Source of the DNA: JACMLD01 sp044227095
GTDB taxonomy: Bacteria; Bacteroidota; Bacteroidia; Chitinophagales; Chitinophagaceae
Direction: 5' to 3'
Assembly: GCA_044227095.1 (NCBI GenBank)
Contig: JBGAFV010000001.1
Location: 4,712,001-4,776,000 of the forward strand
Length of the DNA: 64,000 bases
Each line of letters opens with the position of its first letter. Positions within the stretch are counted from its first letter, which is position 1. The notes under the pieces are model-generated. The model saw only the letters and a list, made by a program, of their open reading frames with translations. It searched no databases and was not told the DNA's origin. A program made the translations under genes and the position numbers. Positions 63,402 to 64,000 of the stretch are shown piece after piece.

Positions 63402-64000
63402 TTATCCAATTTCAGTATTCATCTTCTCTGTTTTTGCAGAAACAGGTTTTGCCATGTTTTCCATTACCAGCGCCGCTGCACCAATCAACTCTGCTTTTCT
63501 TCCTACTGTAGAAACTTTTACGCCTGTAAATTCAGACAACCTCGGAATACAATATTTATTCAAAGCCTGCTGAATAGGTGCCAATAAAATTTTCCCTACT
63601 TCTGCTCCCCTTCCGCTTAAAACAATCAGTTCGGGGTTTACTATATGAATCAGTATAGCTATTGCTTTACCAATTTTATACCCCATATCTGAAATCAATT
63701 CTATTGCATATTGATCGCCTTTATTAGCAGCTACGAAAATTGCTTCGCTCATTTGCTCCGGACGCTCATCATATTTCAAACCAGAAATGCTTCCTTCCTT
63801 AATTCCTTTCATTGCTTTTTCCGTAATCACTTTAAGGCTTGCTTCTGTTTCGAGGCAACCTCTTTTTCCGCACTCACACAGGTTATCACTTTCAGAAATT
63901 GGTATATGGCTAAGCTCGCCAGCATAGCCAGTAAAACCACGGAACAAAACACCGTTTACAATCATTCCCAAACCAATACCCCAGCCAATATTTATAACCA
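63402..64000 (-). CDS. ROK family protein (5' end outside window)
   Basis: The frame is open to the window end (64000), so the N-terminal part, including any DNA-binding domain, is not visible. The visible part begins VINIGWGIGLGMIVNG and has the ROK signature GFTGYAGELSHIPI and the zinc motif CECGKRGCLETEASL. ROK proteins are either sugar kinases or transcriptional repressors of sugar loci. Placed before susC on the same strand, it could regulate the PUL or phosphorylate its sugar. Starting it at the TTG near 63971 would be an artefact. Confidence 0.85.
   Translation of the reverse strand, partial: VINIGWGIGLGMIVNGVLFRGFTGYAGELSHIPISESDNLCECGKRGCLETEASLKVITEKAMKGIKEGSISGLKYDERPEQMSEAIFVAANKGDQYAIELISDMGYKIGKAIAILIHIVNPELIVLSGRGAEVGKILLAPIQQALNKYCIPRLSEFTGVKVSTVGRKAELIGAAALVMENMAKPVSAKTEKMNTEIG

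Noticed and set aside
63969..63971. TTG start for the ROK gene
   Set aside because: Upstream codons continue the conserved ROK sequence (VINIGWGIGLG) to the window end.

Overview
The window is a 64 kb chromosomal stretch of a Bacteroidota bacterium, most likely Chitinophagaceae. Support for this: a SusC/SusD pair with glycoside hydrolases; exported proteins with SPII lipoboxes or N-termini ending in AQ; one type IX secretion C-terminal domain; a three-gene b-type succinate dehydrogenase (C-A-B order); promoters with the Bacteroidota -7 element TAnnTTTG; low GC. There is no rRNA, CRISPR array, transposase, integrase or recognisable prophage. Most genes are housekeeping, so this is core chromosome with small accessory insertions.

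Layout. 1-4450 (minus): the 5' part of an outer-membrane barrel gene and its TPR partner. 4.6-8.3 kb (plus): DoxX, a thioesterase, then a tight cbpA-cbpM-CDF metal exporter operon. 8.3-11.7 kb (minus): a small membrane protein, DnaG primase and an acidic small protein. 12.1-15.8 kb (plus): a DUF1800/DUF1501 pair, the second with a sorting domain. 15.8-18.3 kb (minus): a tandem ATPase ABC protein and a beta-propeller protein. 18.5-19.4 kb: a small ORF, a tRNA-Lys(CTT), a damaged tRNA-like copy and a small exported protein. 19.7-25.6 kb (plus): topoisomerase IV (parE, DUF1835 gene, parC) and a lipoprotein. 25.7-28.4 kb (minus): an exported protein bracketed by inverted repeats, smpB, accD. 28.6-35.1 kb (plus): sdhC, sdhA, a four-helix-bundle gene, sdhB, and an S9 peptidase. 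35.5-39 kb: a 1163-residue surface barrel protein. 39.3-50.3 kb: holA, ribF, purM, CYTH, DUF3052-like, M48 protease, plsY, prmA, pnp, rpsO. 50.6-53.9 kb (plus): a wecB-like epimerase with no canonical start codon plus two glycosyltransferases. 53.9-64 kb (minus): ftsE, then a polysaccharide utilisation locus (GH36, GH29, SusD, SusC) preceded by a partial ROK gene.

The most unusual content lies between the genes. (1) A tRNA-Lys-like sequence whose anticodon arm is an 18-nt perfect palindrome. (2) Two 121-bp palindromic MITE-like elements, and a third unrelated 102-bp one. (3) Many spacers built from short locus-specific words repeated in direct and inverted orientation. Some of these words form perfect inverted repeats (19 bp at the purM/CYTH junction) or bracket single genes (18 bp around the 345-residue exported protein; 11 bp around the four-helix-bundle gene inside the sdh operon). 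I see no convincing new multi-gene defence or metabolic system. The repeat architecture and the tRNA-like element are the best leads.
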